A DNA stretch of 64,000 nt from Cognatishimia sp. F0-27 (lineage in GTDB: Bacteria; Pseudomonadota; Alphaproteobacteria; Rhodobacterales; Rhodobacteraceae): contig NZ_JAFMPQ010000025.1 of NCBI RefSeq assembly GCF_020667845.1, positions 1 through 64,000 of the forward strand, read 5' to 3'. Below the pieces are notes generated by a model, which saw only the letters and a list, made by a program, of their open reading frames with translations, did no database searches and was not told where the DNA came from. The position numbers and the translations under genes were made by a program. Below are positions 24,717 to 33,554 of this stretch, in pieces; position 1 is the stretch's first letter, and the number at the start of each line of letters is the position of its first letter.

Positions 24717-24742
24717 CCCTGGCGTGTCGCGACACGCCAGGG
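24717..24742 (+). terminator. 26-bp perfect palindrome after the pentaheme cytochrome gene
   Basis: Perfect inverted repeat with 13-base arms (ccctggcgtgtcg and its complement), beginning 8 bp after the cytochrome stop codon. There is no T tract after it, so it is either a terminator that does not need a long T run, an mRNA-stabilising hairpin, or a protein-binding site. Confidence 0.6.
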
Positions 24743-24868
24743 TCAGGCGTAGAGGGTCAGGCATGGTATGGCACCCGGCGCGGCGGCGCCTGTGCAGCAT
24801 GACGCGCGCGCCGGGTGCGGTGGCTTCAACTGCGCGCGACACATCTTGGCCGCGATCGACGCGACCGG

Positions 24869-26050
24869 TCACTCCTTGGGTGCTTCCCTATCGGCTTCCC
24901 TGGCTTGAACGTGCCGAAGCGCCATCAAGGTGAAGGGCGGCCCGACGACCTCAAAGATCACGGTGGCCGCGACGGTCAAGGTCATGATCGTTGCGCCCCA
25001 TTGCGGGATCGCTTCGGCGGCGACAAGGGCCATGCCCACCGCGACCCCGGCCTGCGGAAGAAGCGCGGGTCCGTAGACGTGCCTTTCGATGGCCGGCACA
25101 CGCCCAAGGCGCGCACCGACCTCGCCGGCCAGGATCCGCGAAACGACGCGCAGCGCGACATAGGCAGCCGTCAGCCAACCCAGCGACCACAGCGCTTCCA
25201 GTTCAAGCGACGCCCCCGCGAGCAGGAAAAACAGCAGCATGAATGGCCATTCGATATGCTCGATCTCGTTGAATGCGCGCTCGTGATGCTGCGCGACATT
25301 GGCGATGATGGCCCCGGCCGTCATCCCGGCCACGAGGAAGGAGACCTCCAGCCAGATCGAAACACCTGCCGTGACAAAGACAAGGCCGATGGCTTCGGTT
25401 TGAAGCGGTTCGCCCGGCTTGAGCCGCCCGGTGAAAAACGCCGCCGGAAACCCGATGGCCGCGCCAAGCAGAACTGCCCCACCGATATCAAGGGCGACGA
25501 TCATCAGCGGCCCGGACCAACCGTCGAACGGGTGCACCAGCGCCAGGCAGAGACTGAAGACCATGAGCCCCCAGACATCGTCGATCGCGACGATACCGCT
25601 GAGTGTTTCGGAGAACCCGTTGCGAATGCCGGACTGATGAATGACATCCGCGATTGCCGCAGGCGCTGTTGCGGTAGCGATGGCCCCGAGCAGGAGCGCA
25701 AGACCGGGATCGAGGCCAAGCAATGTGAGGCCGCCCCAGACGATGACCGTGGTCCCCACCACCACGCAGAGCGAGATCGCAAATATGGCCCGCCCGTGAC
25801 TCACCAGGTTTTCGCGGGTCAACTCTCCGCCAAGCAGAAACGCGACCATCGTCAGGGCGATGAACGACAATGGCTCGAACCAATCCGTCGCGGTTTCTGG
25901 CAATAGGTCAAACCCGGATTGTCCGACCAGAAGCCCCAGAAGAAGCAGCATCGTCACGCGCGGCAATCGCGTTGCATGTCCAAGCTGATCCGCGACCAGC
26001 CCCGCAAGGAAAAGGGCTCCGATGGCAGCAAAGAAAAGACCGAGGTCCAA
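24869..26050 (-). CDS. CPA2-type cation:proton antiporter
   Basis: The 393-residue integral membrane protein with about 12 helices starts with GALFLAGLVADQLGHATRLPRVTMLLLLGLLVGQSG, the typical opening of the Na+/H+ exchanger family (PF00999). It keeps ATAPAAIADVIHQSGIR and AIDDVWGLMVFSL, where the acidic pair DD lies in the ion-binding region of CPA2 antiporters. No C-terminal RCK/TrkA-N domain is present, unlike KefB/KefC. The frame opens with TTG at 26050, preceded by AAAAAGGAT. The specific ion (Na+ or K+) cannot be told. Being next to a sodium pump operon, it may help recycle Na+. Confidence 0.88.
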   Translation of the reverse strand: MDLGLFFAAIGALFLAGLVADQLGHATRLPRVTMLLLLGLLVGQSGFDLLPETATDWFEPLSFIALTMVAFLLGGELTRENLVSHGRAIFAISLCVVVGTTVIVWGGLTLLGLDPGLALLLGAIATATAPAAIADVIHQSGIRNGFSETLSGIVAIDDVWGLMVFSLCLALVHPFDGWSGPLMIVALDIGGAVLLGAAIGFPAAFFTGRLKPGEPLQTEAIGLVFVTAGVSIWLEVSFLVAGMTAGAIIANVAQHHERAFNEIEHIEWPFMLLFFLLAGASLELEALWSLGWLTAAYVALRVVSRILAGEVGARLGRVPAIERHVYGPALLPQAGVAVGMALVAAEAIPQWGATIMTLTVAATVIFEVVGPPFTLMALRHVQAREADREAPKE

Positions 26051-27170
26051 GCGTTTGATCCTTTTTGGAGATATGAGCTATCTTTGACGAACGTGCGGGC
26101 GGTCATCCGGGCAAGCGTAAAGCAAGTTGGCGCCAATGGCGTCCAGCGGCGGCGTCCTGTCCTGCCCGTTGCGCCCTGGCCGTCCAAACGTCATCCAGAC
26201 TGGACCGGATCTTTCTCGCCAGCATTGATGGAGATCAATGGAATTGGAAGGCCGGATTTCTTCCAGATTGGGGCGATGCAGACCGCGACGGCCGACTTCG
26301 AGAATTCTTGCCCTTGCGGATCTGGGGCAACTCCGACGAGACAGCCATGGCAGCTTACTTGCAGGCCTGTCAGGGCATGCAATGCGCGCGAAAACGGTGT
26401 GGCCGGGGCGACCCGATGCGGTGCCCGGAATGACAGCACGTCCTGAAGGGGAACGGCTGTATGGGCGCCTTCGGAGTTCTGCTGGAAACGCGGTCAAAAC
26501 GCTGTGCGTTCTGCGCAATGGCGCTGTGAGCGCTTGGCGGGCTCGGACGCGGCGGGGTGTTGCCGGTCGACGGTGTCGCTCATCATTGGAGACGACAGAA
26601 TCCTGCCATCAATCCAGCGCCCCGATGCCGTTTGCCAAAAGCGGTCTTTTCGCGTTGGGCGCCACTTCGGTGGATGGAAGGGGCGAAGCGATCTTCGAAA
26701 CTCTGGTGACGTTATCCACGCAAATGACGACGCCATCCCGAGATGTGCTGAGGCCGAAACCGGGCTTGTCGGTCCATTCCTGATCCATCCGCACGGCGAT
26801 GGCGGGAAGGCCTCTCGCGCCTCTCGCGCGGCTGCGGGAAAGGGTGCGTCGGCATTGCGCGGGCGCGATTTGCGCGGCCGACCCACCGACGCAAAACAGC
26901 CAAATCGACGGCGACCGGTGATGCGGGCAGGTGTTTCGGTGGTCAGCGCGTCCAGGGCGCTTTTCGGGGAGAGCGGATCAGGACCGCTGACAAGATGCCG
27001 AAGGAGACCGGCTTCAATTCAGCCAAGCGGAGGGTGTTGGCCTGCACCGCGGCCAACGGGCTGCGCCAAGCGAGGGGCGCGTTGGCGCCGCAAGACCGGA
27101 ACGCGCTGGACGGATGCAGGCTCACAGTGGCGTTTTTACGCCGCTTGGCCGGCAAGCGCGGTATTCCCCG
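26051..27170. other. 1.1-kb region without a convincing gene
   Basis: Several frames cross this region on both strands, but they are Arg/Pro/Ser-rich, overlap each other, and show no motif or ribosome-binding site. Fragments such as DRILPSIQRPDAVCQKRSF (plus strand) do not form a recognisable protein. The region may be a decayed gene; I could not identify one. Confidence 0.55.
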
Positions 27171-29279
27171 TCAGAGCGCGAGTGCGGCTTGTTTCAGCGC
27201 ATCTGCCGTAAACGGCATGCGCCGCATTCGAAGGCCCGTGCAATCCTGTATCGCGTTGGCAATGGCAGCAACTGTCGGGCCGGGGGAGGCCTCACCGGCA
27301 CCGACAGACGGGTTATCGAATGTATCGAGCAGGACAACCTCGATATCAGGCACATTGTCGAAGCGGATCACCGGATAGCTGTCCCAGTCGCGCGATGTTA
27401 TGCCATCCCGGTCCCATGTGACTTCTTCACAGAGGGCCCAGCTGGCCGCCTGTATGAAACCGCCTTCGAGCTGGGCGGTGAGACCATCGGGATCGATCAC
27501 GCGGCCTGAATCGGCGACGATGATCGCATGATCCAAACGCACGTCGGCCGCGTCGGTCACGGTCACGTCGACGGCGATGCCGACCCGGGTCATGGCGTTT
27601 TTGTACTGGGCATAGGCAATGCCGCGCCCGGTGCCGTCGGGTCTTGGTCCGCGGTTGTCGAGACGGCGTTCCAGTTCCCGCAACACGGCAGAGGCGCGGG
27701 GATCTGTCAGATGCGCCTGCCGGAACGCGATGGGGTCCATGCCAGTTTGGCTCGCCAGATCGTCCATGGTGCATTCAATGGCAAAGACATTGGTGACGGC
27801 GCCAAGGCAACGCATGGCGGACGTGCGATGGGGCAAGTTCTGCACAAGGTTCTTGACCAGCCGCTTTTCCGGAAAGGCATAGATCGGGTCGAGATTCCGG
27901 TGCATTCCCGCATGTTTGCCCATGTTCGGGGGGGCGATGTAGGGGGCCATCGCGTCGGCGCGGAACCGATTGGCGAGCAGTTTCGCAGGTCCCGCTCGGT
28001 TCGGTCCGGGACGCGGACGCCCGCGATGGGTGTCGCTATGGGCTTCGGCGGAGAAGGCAGTGACACACCCGTCGGTCATTTTTGCATCCACCTGAACCGC
28101 CATCGCAGGGGCGAACGGCTCCCATGCGTGTTCATCCTCACGGCTCCATTTCAGCAGGATTGGTGTGTTTGGCAGTGCAATGGCGATCAGCGCCGCCTCG
28201 AACGCGGCGTCGTCCGCGCCGTTATGGCCGTAGCATCCGGAGCCGGGGACATGGGTGATCTCGACCTTGTCGGTGGAAAGCTCAAGGCTGTCCGCGATGG
28301 CCTCGCGCAGCGGATAGATGCCCTGGCTGTGGCTTTTGATGTCGAGCTCTGTGCCCGTCCACTCGGCCAATGCTGCGGACGGTGCAAGCGCGCCGTGCAT
28401 CTGGTATGGGCGTTCGAAGCGGGCGCTCAGGTCCGGCGCATCGAGCGCATCAGGGACGGGGGCTTTTTGCGGTGTGCCGTCCACAACGGGAAAGCGATCG
28501 GCGTTTTCGGGGGCCAGATGCGCGAAGACATCCGTTTCGGGGAAGCCGCCGCCCAAATCCCATGTGCAGGCGATCCCAAGGCTTCTTGCCGCCTTCACCA
28601 CATCCCATTCGCGCGGGCCGGCAACGGCAAGGAAACTGCCGTCGCGGATGACCTGTATGCCTTTTGCCTCGGCCTTGTCGATCGCCGACCCGTCGATCTC
28701 CTGCAACGTTGCCTTGGCGTGGGGGGGGCTGATGCGGCGGGCGTGCCACATGCCCGGCAGGTCGAGGTCATGCAGGAAGGTGAAGGTCCCGGTTACCATC
28801 TCCGTGATGCCGCGCATGTCCGGTTTCGGCGACTGCGCGGGGCTGTGTCGCGGGAGGTCCGGATCAATGGGCAGATTCGGGGGCAGATCGCCGGCAAGGT
28901 CGATCAGGCTGATCCGGATATTCGTGCCGGTGCGATGGACAAAGCCGTCCTCCAGCACCCAATTGGCCGGTTCGCCGCCTTGCTGGGCAACAGCGATGTC
29001 CAGAACCCGCGCCCGCAGGGTCGCTGCTGCGGCGGCGACAGCGCGGCCGGATTGCTCGATGGAGTTGCTGCCCGAGGTGATGCCTTCATCCGGGGCGTGG
29101 CCGGTGCGGACAGGGGCGATGCCCAGCTGTCCCGGCGGCAGCGCCAGTTCCTCCTGCACGATCCGCACCAGCGCGGTCGAGATGCGCTGCCCGATATCGA
29201 CCTTGCCGGTGTGGATCAGCAACCGGTCTTGCTCCGGCGTCAGCCAGTCGGAGACGAGCGGATAGGCGTCAAGGCTCAT
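27171..29279 (-). CDS. Molybdenum hydroxylase large subunit (xanthine dehydrogenase/isoquinoline oxidoreductase family)
   Basis: This 702-residue protein matches the molybdopterin-binding subunit: N-terminal LIHTGKVDIGQRISTALVRIVQEEL with an RTGHAPDEGITSGS block, cofactor-binding segments such as GSGCYGHNGADDAAF and LVQNLPHRTSAMRCLGAV, and the C-terminal SVGAGEASPGPTVAAIANAI with the catalytic Glu. Together with the 2Fe-2S subunit and without a FAD subunit, this is the IorAB/aldehyde-oxidase-like two-subunit type that hydroxylates heteroaromatics or aldehydes and usually passes electrons to a cytochrome. The true start at 29279 overlaps the small-subunit stop (ATGA). The substrate is not evident. 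Confidence 0.92.
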   Translation of the reverse strand: MSLDAYPLVSDWLTPEQDRLLIHTGKVDIGQRISTALVRIVQEELALPPGQLGIAPVRTGHAPDEGITSGSNSIEQSGRAVAAAAATLRARVLDIAVAQQGGEPANWVLEDGFVHRTGTNIRISLIDLAGDLPPNLPIDPDLPRHSPAQSPKPDMRGITEMVTGTFTFLHDLDLPGMWHARRISPPHAKATLQEIDGSAIDKAEAKGIQVIRDGSFLAVAGPREWDVVKAARSLGIACTWDLGGGFPETDVFAHLAPENADRFPVVDGTPQKAPVPDALDAPDLSARFERPYQMHGALAPSAALAEWTGTELDIKSHSQGIYPLREAIADSLELSTDKVEITHVPGSGCYGHNGADDAAFEAALIAIALPNTPILLKWSREDEHAWEPFAPAMAVQVDAKMTDGCVTAFSAEAHSDTHRGRPRPGPNRAGPAKLLANRFRADAMAPYIAPPNMGKHAGMHRNLDPIYAFPEKRLVKNLVQNLPHRTSAMRCLGAVTNVFAIECTMDDLASQTGMDPIAFRQAHLTDPRASAVLRELERRLDNRGPRPDGTGRGIAYAQYKNAMTRVGIAVDVTVTDAADVRLDHAIIVADSGRVIDPDGLTAQLEGGFIQAASWALCEEVTWDRDGITSRDWDSYPVIRFDNVPDIEVVLLDTFDNPSVGAGEASPGPTVAAIANAIQDCTGLRMRRMPFTADALKQAALAL

Positions 29280-29731
29280 GATGCGCAAGCCCTTTCGATA
29301 GCGCGGAGCACGCGGGGATGCGATCCACAGCGGCATAGATGCGGGGTCAGGGCCTCTTTGGTGGCGGCGCTGTCCGGTGCCGGGGTGTCCGACAGAAGCG
29401 CCGTTGCCGCCACCACCAGACCGGAGGTGCAATACCCGCATTGCGCCGCCGTCTCCTCTATGAAGGCCTGCTGCACGCGCTGACCGATCTCGGTATCGGC
29501 GATGCCTTCGATTGTGGTGATTTCCTGACCGTCGAACACTTCGACCGGGCTCACACAGGACAAGACGACCTTGCCGTCGACCATCACCGCGCAGGCCCCG
29601 CATTGCTCCAACCCGCAGCCCAGCTTGGTGCCCTTGAGCTTCAGCTCGTCGCGCAGCACGTAGACCAGCGGCGTGTCCGGGTCGGAGGCAATATCGTGGC
29701 GGGTGCCGTTGATCGTCAGCGATAGGGTCAC
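29276..29731 (-). CDS. Molybdenum hydroxylase [2Fe-2S] small subunit
   Basis: This 151-residue protein has two iron-sulfur domains. The N-terminal plant-type cluster has CGLEQCGAC and a fourth Cys in VVLSC. The C-terminal all-helical cluster has QCGYCTSG and LCRCG. This is the standard electron-transfer subunit of two-component molybdenum hydroxylases. Unlike three-subunit CoxM/XdhB systems, no FAD subunit is nearby. It overlaps the OsmC gene at 29728-29731 (ATGA) and the large subunit at the other end. Confidence 0.95.
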   Translation of the reverse strand: MTLSLTINGTRHDIASDPDTPLVYVLRDELKLKGTKLGCGLEQCGACAVMVDGKVVLSCVSPVEVFDGQEITTIEGIADTEIGQRVQQAFIEETAAQCGYCTSGLVVAATALLSDTPAPDSAATKEALTPHLCRCGSHPRVLRAIERACAS

Positions 29732-30207
29732 GGCGCGACACGCTCCCAGGTGATCTGCACGTCCACATCCGCCGATTTGAACAGGTTCATCACCGGGCAG
29801 CGATATTCGACGTTGCGGGTCAGACGGTCGAACCGTTCCTGCGTTTCTTCGGTGTGGACACGAATGCGCAGCTTTACCCAGTTGAAATAGGGGCGCACAC
29901 CTTGCACGCCACGGCTGCCGCGCTGGTCCACTTCGCCATCGGCATCCATATCAACGGCGGTGTATTCAAATTTCATCGCCTCGGCGCAGCGATTGATGAT
30001 GACGCCTTCGCACCCCAGCAATGAGGACAGGGTCATTTCGAGCGGCGTCGGCCCGGTGTTCGACTCCTTCTCGTCGGTGATGACGATGTGATCGCGCACC
30101 ATCATCACCGACCGGGTCGAGGCTTCGTTGCGAGCGCTCACACGGCGGATGCCAAGCGCTTTCTTGTTCGGATCCACGCTCGGGGGGAGGAGGTCAGTAT
30201 CGCTCAC
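29728..30207 (-). CDS. OsmC-family protein
   Basis: The 159-residue protein has the OsmC/Ohr fold pattern: the central helix with NTGPTPLEMTLSSLLGCEGVIINRC (first Cys) and a second conserved Cys in NVEYRCPVMNLFKSADVDVQITW. These two cysteines normally form the peroxide- or thiol-reactive site. In catabolic operons OsmC-like proteins act as reductive defence or as hydrolases of thioesters. It sits between the LVIVD gene and the molybdenum hydroxylase, overlapping both by 4 bp, so it belongs to the same pathway. Confidence 0.88.
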   Translation of the reverse strand: MSDTDLLPPSVDPNKKALGIRRVSARNEASTRSVMMVRDHIVITDEKESNTGPTPLEMTLSSLLGCEGVIINRCAEAMKFEYTAVDMDADGEVDQRGSRGVQGVRPYFNWVKLRIRVHTEETQERFDRLTRNVEYRCPVMNLFKSADVDVQITWERVAP

Positions 30208-31463
30208 AGGGTCATCTCCAGGATATCGAGGCCACGGTTTCGGTCGAGCACGTAGATCAGGCCCTTGTCATCTACATCGACGTCGTTCGATTGCGGCGGT
30301 GCGCCGGTCGGTCCCGGCACCATGTAATGCGCCACTTCGACGGGCAGGTAAGGGTCGGCCACGTCGAGCACGCGCAGCCCCCCCGCAAACCAGGTCGCGT
30401 AGATCAGCGTGCCGTCGAGCTTTTCGCGGAACTGGTGCCCGCCAAAGCGCACGCCTTCCTCGCCGACCCAAGGGCAGAACCGTTCGGAAAGGTCCCAGGC
30501 CGCGATGGGTTCCATGTTGTCGAGGTCGGTCACGTCCATGACCCAGATGAACCCATGAAGACGCCCGGGCAGATGGGCGTGCTCTTCGTCGATCGCGATG
30601 GCAAAGCGTTTGCCGTCGATGGTCTGCTCAAGCGGCATCACGGTGTGGGTTGGCTCGGGGATCGCCTTGGGAAAGCGGTAGCTGCCCTTGAGCGTCGGGT
30701 TGGTGATGTCGCTTGCGTCCAGCACCCGGAAGCCGGCGTGCCAGACCGCCGCCCAAAGCTCGTCCCCGCAACGCATCGCGTGGTGCAGGCGGTGGCTGTA
30801 GCCGACGCCGGTGGGTGTCTCGCCCTTGGCCACGTGCTGCCCCGGCATGTGCCAGCGCGAGACTTCCGTCGGATTGCCGGGGTCGGCCAGATCATAGATC
30901 ACGAGGATGTTGCCGACATAGCCCTCCATCTCGGTCGAGATATAGGCGTAATTTTCGTCCATATCGAAGCGGTGCACGCCAAAGCCGTGTGTCTTGACGT
31001 AGGACAAGAGTTTTGGCGCGGTCTTGTCCGAGACATCCCAGACCCGGAAACCACCGCTGGAATAGCCACGCTCCAGCGCCTCTTCGAGCACGGCAATGTC
31101 CGAGAGGTCGACCCCCAGACGCTCCGCGATCCCGGCGTCCGACAGCCCTTCCGCGCGCAGCCCGGCGATCTTGTCGCCCTTGCGCAGGAAGTGCCGCCGG
31201 TCCTGTTCGACATTGGTGATCATGATGTTTCCGACCACCTTCACCTTGTGGGTATGCGACCATTCATCGGGCGGCGCGACATGGGCCACCACCTTGGGGT
31301 TGGCCGGGTCCGACAGGTCGATGATCGACGTGCCCTTGGGCGGCTTCATGTGGCCGACATAGGCATAGCCATCGCGCACGGTGACCTCGCCCCCGCCCTC
31401 GATATCCAGATGCGCCACTTGGCGGATATTGCGCGCCAGTTCGTATTCGACTTCACGTTTCAT
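30204..31463 (-). CDS. LVIVD-repeat beta-propeller protein
   Basis: This 419-residue protein contains repeated blade motifs such as GTSIIDLSDPANPKVVAHV, SGGFRVWDVSDKTAPKLLSYV, ILVIYDLADPGNPTEVSRW, GFRVLDASDITNPTLKGSY and GGLRVLDVADPYLPVEVAHY (each within 20 residues). These are LVIVD blades of a propeller. No signal peptide is seen, so it is probably cytoplasmic; the residues after the blades (MEPIAAWDLSERF, QFREKLDGTLIYATWF) are conserved-looking. Some members bind or act on small organic acids; the function here is unknown. The start at 31463 overlaps the tctA stop (ATGA), and the longer frame start is not credible. Confidence 0.85.
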   Translation of the reverse strand: MKREVEYELARNIRQVAHLDIEGGGEVTVRDGYAYVGHMKPPKGTSIIDLSDPANPKVVAHVAPPDEWSHTHKVKVVGNIMITNVEQDRRHFLRKGDKIAGLRAEGLSDAGIAERLGVDLSDIAVLEEALERGYSSGGFRVWDVSDKTAPKLLSYVKTHGFGVHRFDMDENYAYISTEMEGYVGNILVIYDLADPGNPTEVSRWHMPGQHVAKGETPTGVGYSHRLHHAMRCGDELWAAVWHAGFRVLDASDITNPTLKGSYRFPKAIPEPTHTVMPLEQTIDGKRFAIAIDEEHAHLPGRLHGFIWVMDVTDLDNMEPIAAWDLSERFCPWVGEEGVRFGGHQFREKLDGTLIYATWFAGGLRVLDVADPYLPVEVAHYMVPGPTGAPPQSNDVDVDDKGLIYVLDRNRGLDILEMTL

Positions 31464-32974
31464 TCGGCAGGCACCTCGAGTTTGCGTTTGCGCCGCATCC
31501 CGAACACGAGCGGCAGGATGATCGACATGGCGAAGGCCACCCACAGGATGTTGCCCAGCGTTGAGGAGAACAGCACCATGATGTCGCCGTCGGATTTCTT
31601 GAGCGACCACAGGAAGTATTTCTCCAGCAGCGGCCCGAGGATGACCCCGATCAGGATCGCCGCGACGTGGTAGCCGGTGCGCCGGGCGATGTAGCCCAGA
31701 ACCCCGAAGGCCAGTGCGAGATACATGTCGAACATGTATTCGCGCGGCACGAAGCCACCGACCAGCGTGAAGCTGATGATCATCGGCGCGAGGTAGATCG
31801 TCGGGATCGTGGTGACGTGGCTCATGTAGCGGCTGAGCGGCAGGATCGTCAGGAACATGATGACGTAGCTCACCGCCATGGCCATGAACATCCCGTAGCC
31901 GACCTTGGGCTGGTTCTCAAAGAGCGACGGGCCAAAGCTCACGCCGTGGAACTGCATCACCACCAGCATGATGGCCGCCGTGGCCCCGCCGGGAATGCCC
32001 AGCACCAGAAGCGGCACCAGCGTGCCGGAAGTCACGCCGTTATTGGCCGCCTCGGGCGCGATCAGCCCCTCGGGATGGCCTGTGCCGTAGCGCTCCGGCG
32101 TCTTTGAGAAGCTGCGCGATTGCTGGTAGGCGACAAAGCTCGCGATGGATGCCCCGGCACCCGGGATAACACCGATCACCAGCCCGATGATCGATGTCCA
32201 GACGATATGCACCCACCGCTTTAGCGCGATGCGCACCCCGTCAAACGTGTCGGTCCAATTGGGTGCCTTGGGTTCATTGTCATGGTTCACGATCACGCGT
32301 TTTTCAATGATGACAAAGGCCTCGGACACGGCGAAGAGCCCCACCAGCGCCGGGATCAGCGGCACGCCGTCATAGAGTTCGAGAAACCCGAAGGTGCCGC
32401 GCGGCGTGGCATAGACCACATCCGTGCCGATAGAGCCGATCATGAGCCCCAGGAAACCCGCGATCAGGCCCTTCACCATGTCCTGCGCCGCGATGGAGGC
32501 GATCAGGGAAATACCGAACAGCATGACCACGATCATCTCGACCGAATGCATGTAGAACCCGACGCGTGCGAGGATCGGCATGGCCGCAAGAGCAATCACG
32601 GTGGTCAGCAACCCGCCGATACAGGAGGCGACAAAGGAAATCGCCAGCGCCTGCTGACCCTTGCCCTGCTTCGACATCGGGTAGCCGTCGAGCGGTGTCG
32701 CGGCGGCCCCGGCGGTGCCGGGAATGTTGACAAGGATCGCCGGAATGCCCGCCCCCATGCGCGCGGCGCAATAGAGCGAGATCATGAACACCAGCCCCGA
32801 TTGCAGGTCGAGCGCCAGTGTCAGCGGCATCAGGATGATGATTGTATTGGCCGCCGAGAAGCCCGGAATGCCACCCACGATCAGGCCCAGAAAGATCGTG
32901 GGCACGATGATGTACCAGTAGCCGAGCGTTTCGAAAAACACCTCGGTCAGGATCGATGCTGTGCTGCTATCCAT
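31460..32974 (-). CDS. tctA: Tripartite tricarboxylate transporter large permease (TctA family)
   Basis: The 504-residue membrane protein with about 12 helices carries the family block GAGIPAILVNIPGTAGAAATPLDGYPMSKQG early on and LVLGIPGGATAAIMLVV later. TctA is the large permease of secondary transporters that bring carboxylates across the membrane using a periplasmic binding protein. It overlaps tctB (8 bp) and the LVIVD gene (4 bp), so transport is directly tied to the downstream enzymes. Substrate cannot be inferred from sequence. Confidence 0.94.
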   Translation of the reverse strand: MDSSTASILTEVFFETLGYWYIIVPTIFLGLIVGGIPGFSAANTIIILMPLTLALDLQSGLVFMISLYCAARMGAGIPAILVNIPGTAGAAATPLDGYPMSKQGKGQQALAISFVASCIGGLLTTVIALAAMPILARVGFYMHSVEMIVVMLFGISLIASIAAQDMVKGLIAGFLGLMIGSIGTDVVYATPRGTFGFLELYDGVPLIPALVGLFAVSEAFVIIEKRVIVNHDNEPKAPNWTDTFDGVRIALKRWVHIVWTSIIGLVIGVIPGAGASIASFVAYQQSRSFSKTPERYGTGHPEGLIAPEAANNGVTSGTLVPLLVLGIPGGATAAIMLVVMQFHGVSFGPSLFENQPKVGYGMFMAMAVSYVIMFLTILPLSRYMSHVTTIPTIYLAPMIISFTLVGGFVPREYMFDMYLALAFGVLGYIARRTGYHVAAILIGVILGPLLEKYFLWSLKKSDGDIMVLFSSTLGNILWVAFAMSIILPLVFGMRRKRKLEVPAE

Positions 32975-33479
32975 TGTTCATCACTGCTTGCATTGTGGTT
33001 TCGAACCAGCCGCGCGGGAACCGCGTGTCAAAGGCCCAGATGAACACGGCCCAACCGATCAGCGCCATCGCGCCCGAAATCAGGATGATGAAGCCCGCGT
33101 TCCGCCCCTTGGCGAGGATCAGCATGCTGATCGCCAGAAACAGGAAGGTCATCAATGTGAAGCCCAGCCGGTCGATGAACATCACATAGCCCACCGTGGT
33201 TGCCAGAAGCCCGATGCGGCCGGTGCGGAGGTCATCCACCGTGAAGAGATTGGCAAAACCCAATGTGCCTTGGCCCCGGCGCAGCCACAGGATGCAGCGC
33301 ACGAAGAAGATCGCACAGACCAGAAGCAGGAAGCCACCGACCATGAAAGCACTGACCTGTGCCGTCCATGGCGAGTTCCAGATGGTCGAGAAGAAGTACA
33401 AGGTGAAGCCCACAGCGAAGATGGGGATCACCAGCTCGCCGCCAATCTGCCGTGGCGGTTTGTGAGGGTCTGAAGCCAT
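32967..33479 (-). CDS. tctB: Tripartite tricarboxylate transporter small permease (TctB family)
   Basis: This 170-residue protein has four predicted transmembrane helices (for example GELVIPIFAVGFTLYFFSTIW, FMVGGFLLLVCAIFFVRC, LLATTVGYVMFIDRLGFTLMTFLFLAISMLI read in pieces). The position between TctC and TctA genes and the four-helix pattern identify TctB. The C-terminal part ends with a Phe/Trp-rich segment. It overlaps tctA by 8 bp. Confidence 0.88.
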   Translation of the reverse strand: MASDPHKPPRQIGGELVIPIFAVGFTLYFFSTIWNSPWTAQVSAFMVGGFLLLVCAIFFVRCILWLRRGQGTLGFANLFTVDDLRTGRIGLLATTVGYVMFIDRLGFTLMTFLFLAISMLILAKGRNAGFIILISGAMALIGWAVFIWAFDTRFPRGWFETTMQAVMNNG

Positions 33480-33554
33480 GGGTGCGCCGTCCTGTCTGAT
33501 AAATGCGATGCGGAAAGGCCGGCAGCGCCGCGTTGCGCTGCCGGCCGGGAGGCG

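Noticed and set aside
26504-27211. Plus-strand frame of 235 residues in the region next to the molybdenum hydroxylase
   Set aside because: Arg/Pro/Ser-rich composition, no motif, and overlap with the 3' end of the real minus-strand gene indicate a chance frame.
27528-29483. Long plus-strand frame of 651 residues opposite the molybdenum hydroxylase
   Set aside because: It mirrors the real large subunit on the minus strand and has no domains; a typical antisense artefact of high-GC coding DNA.
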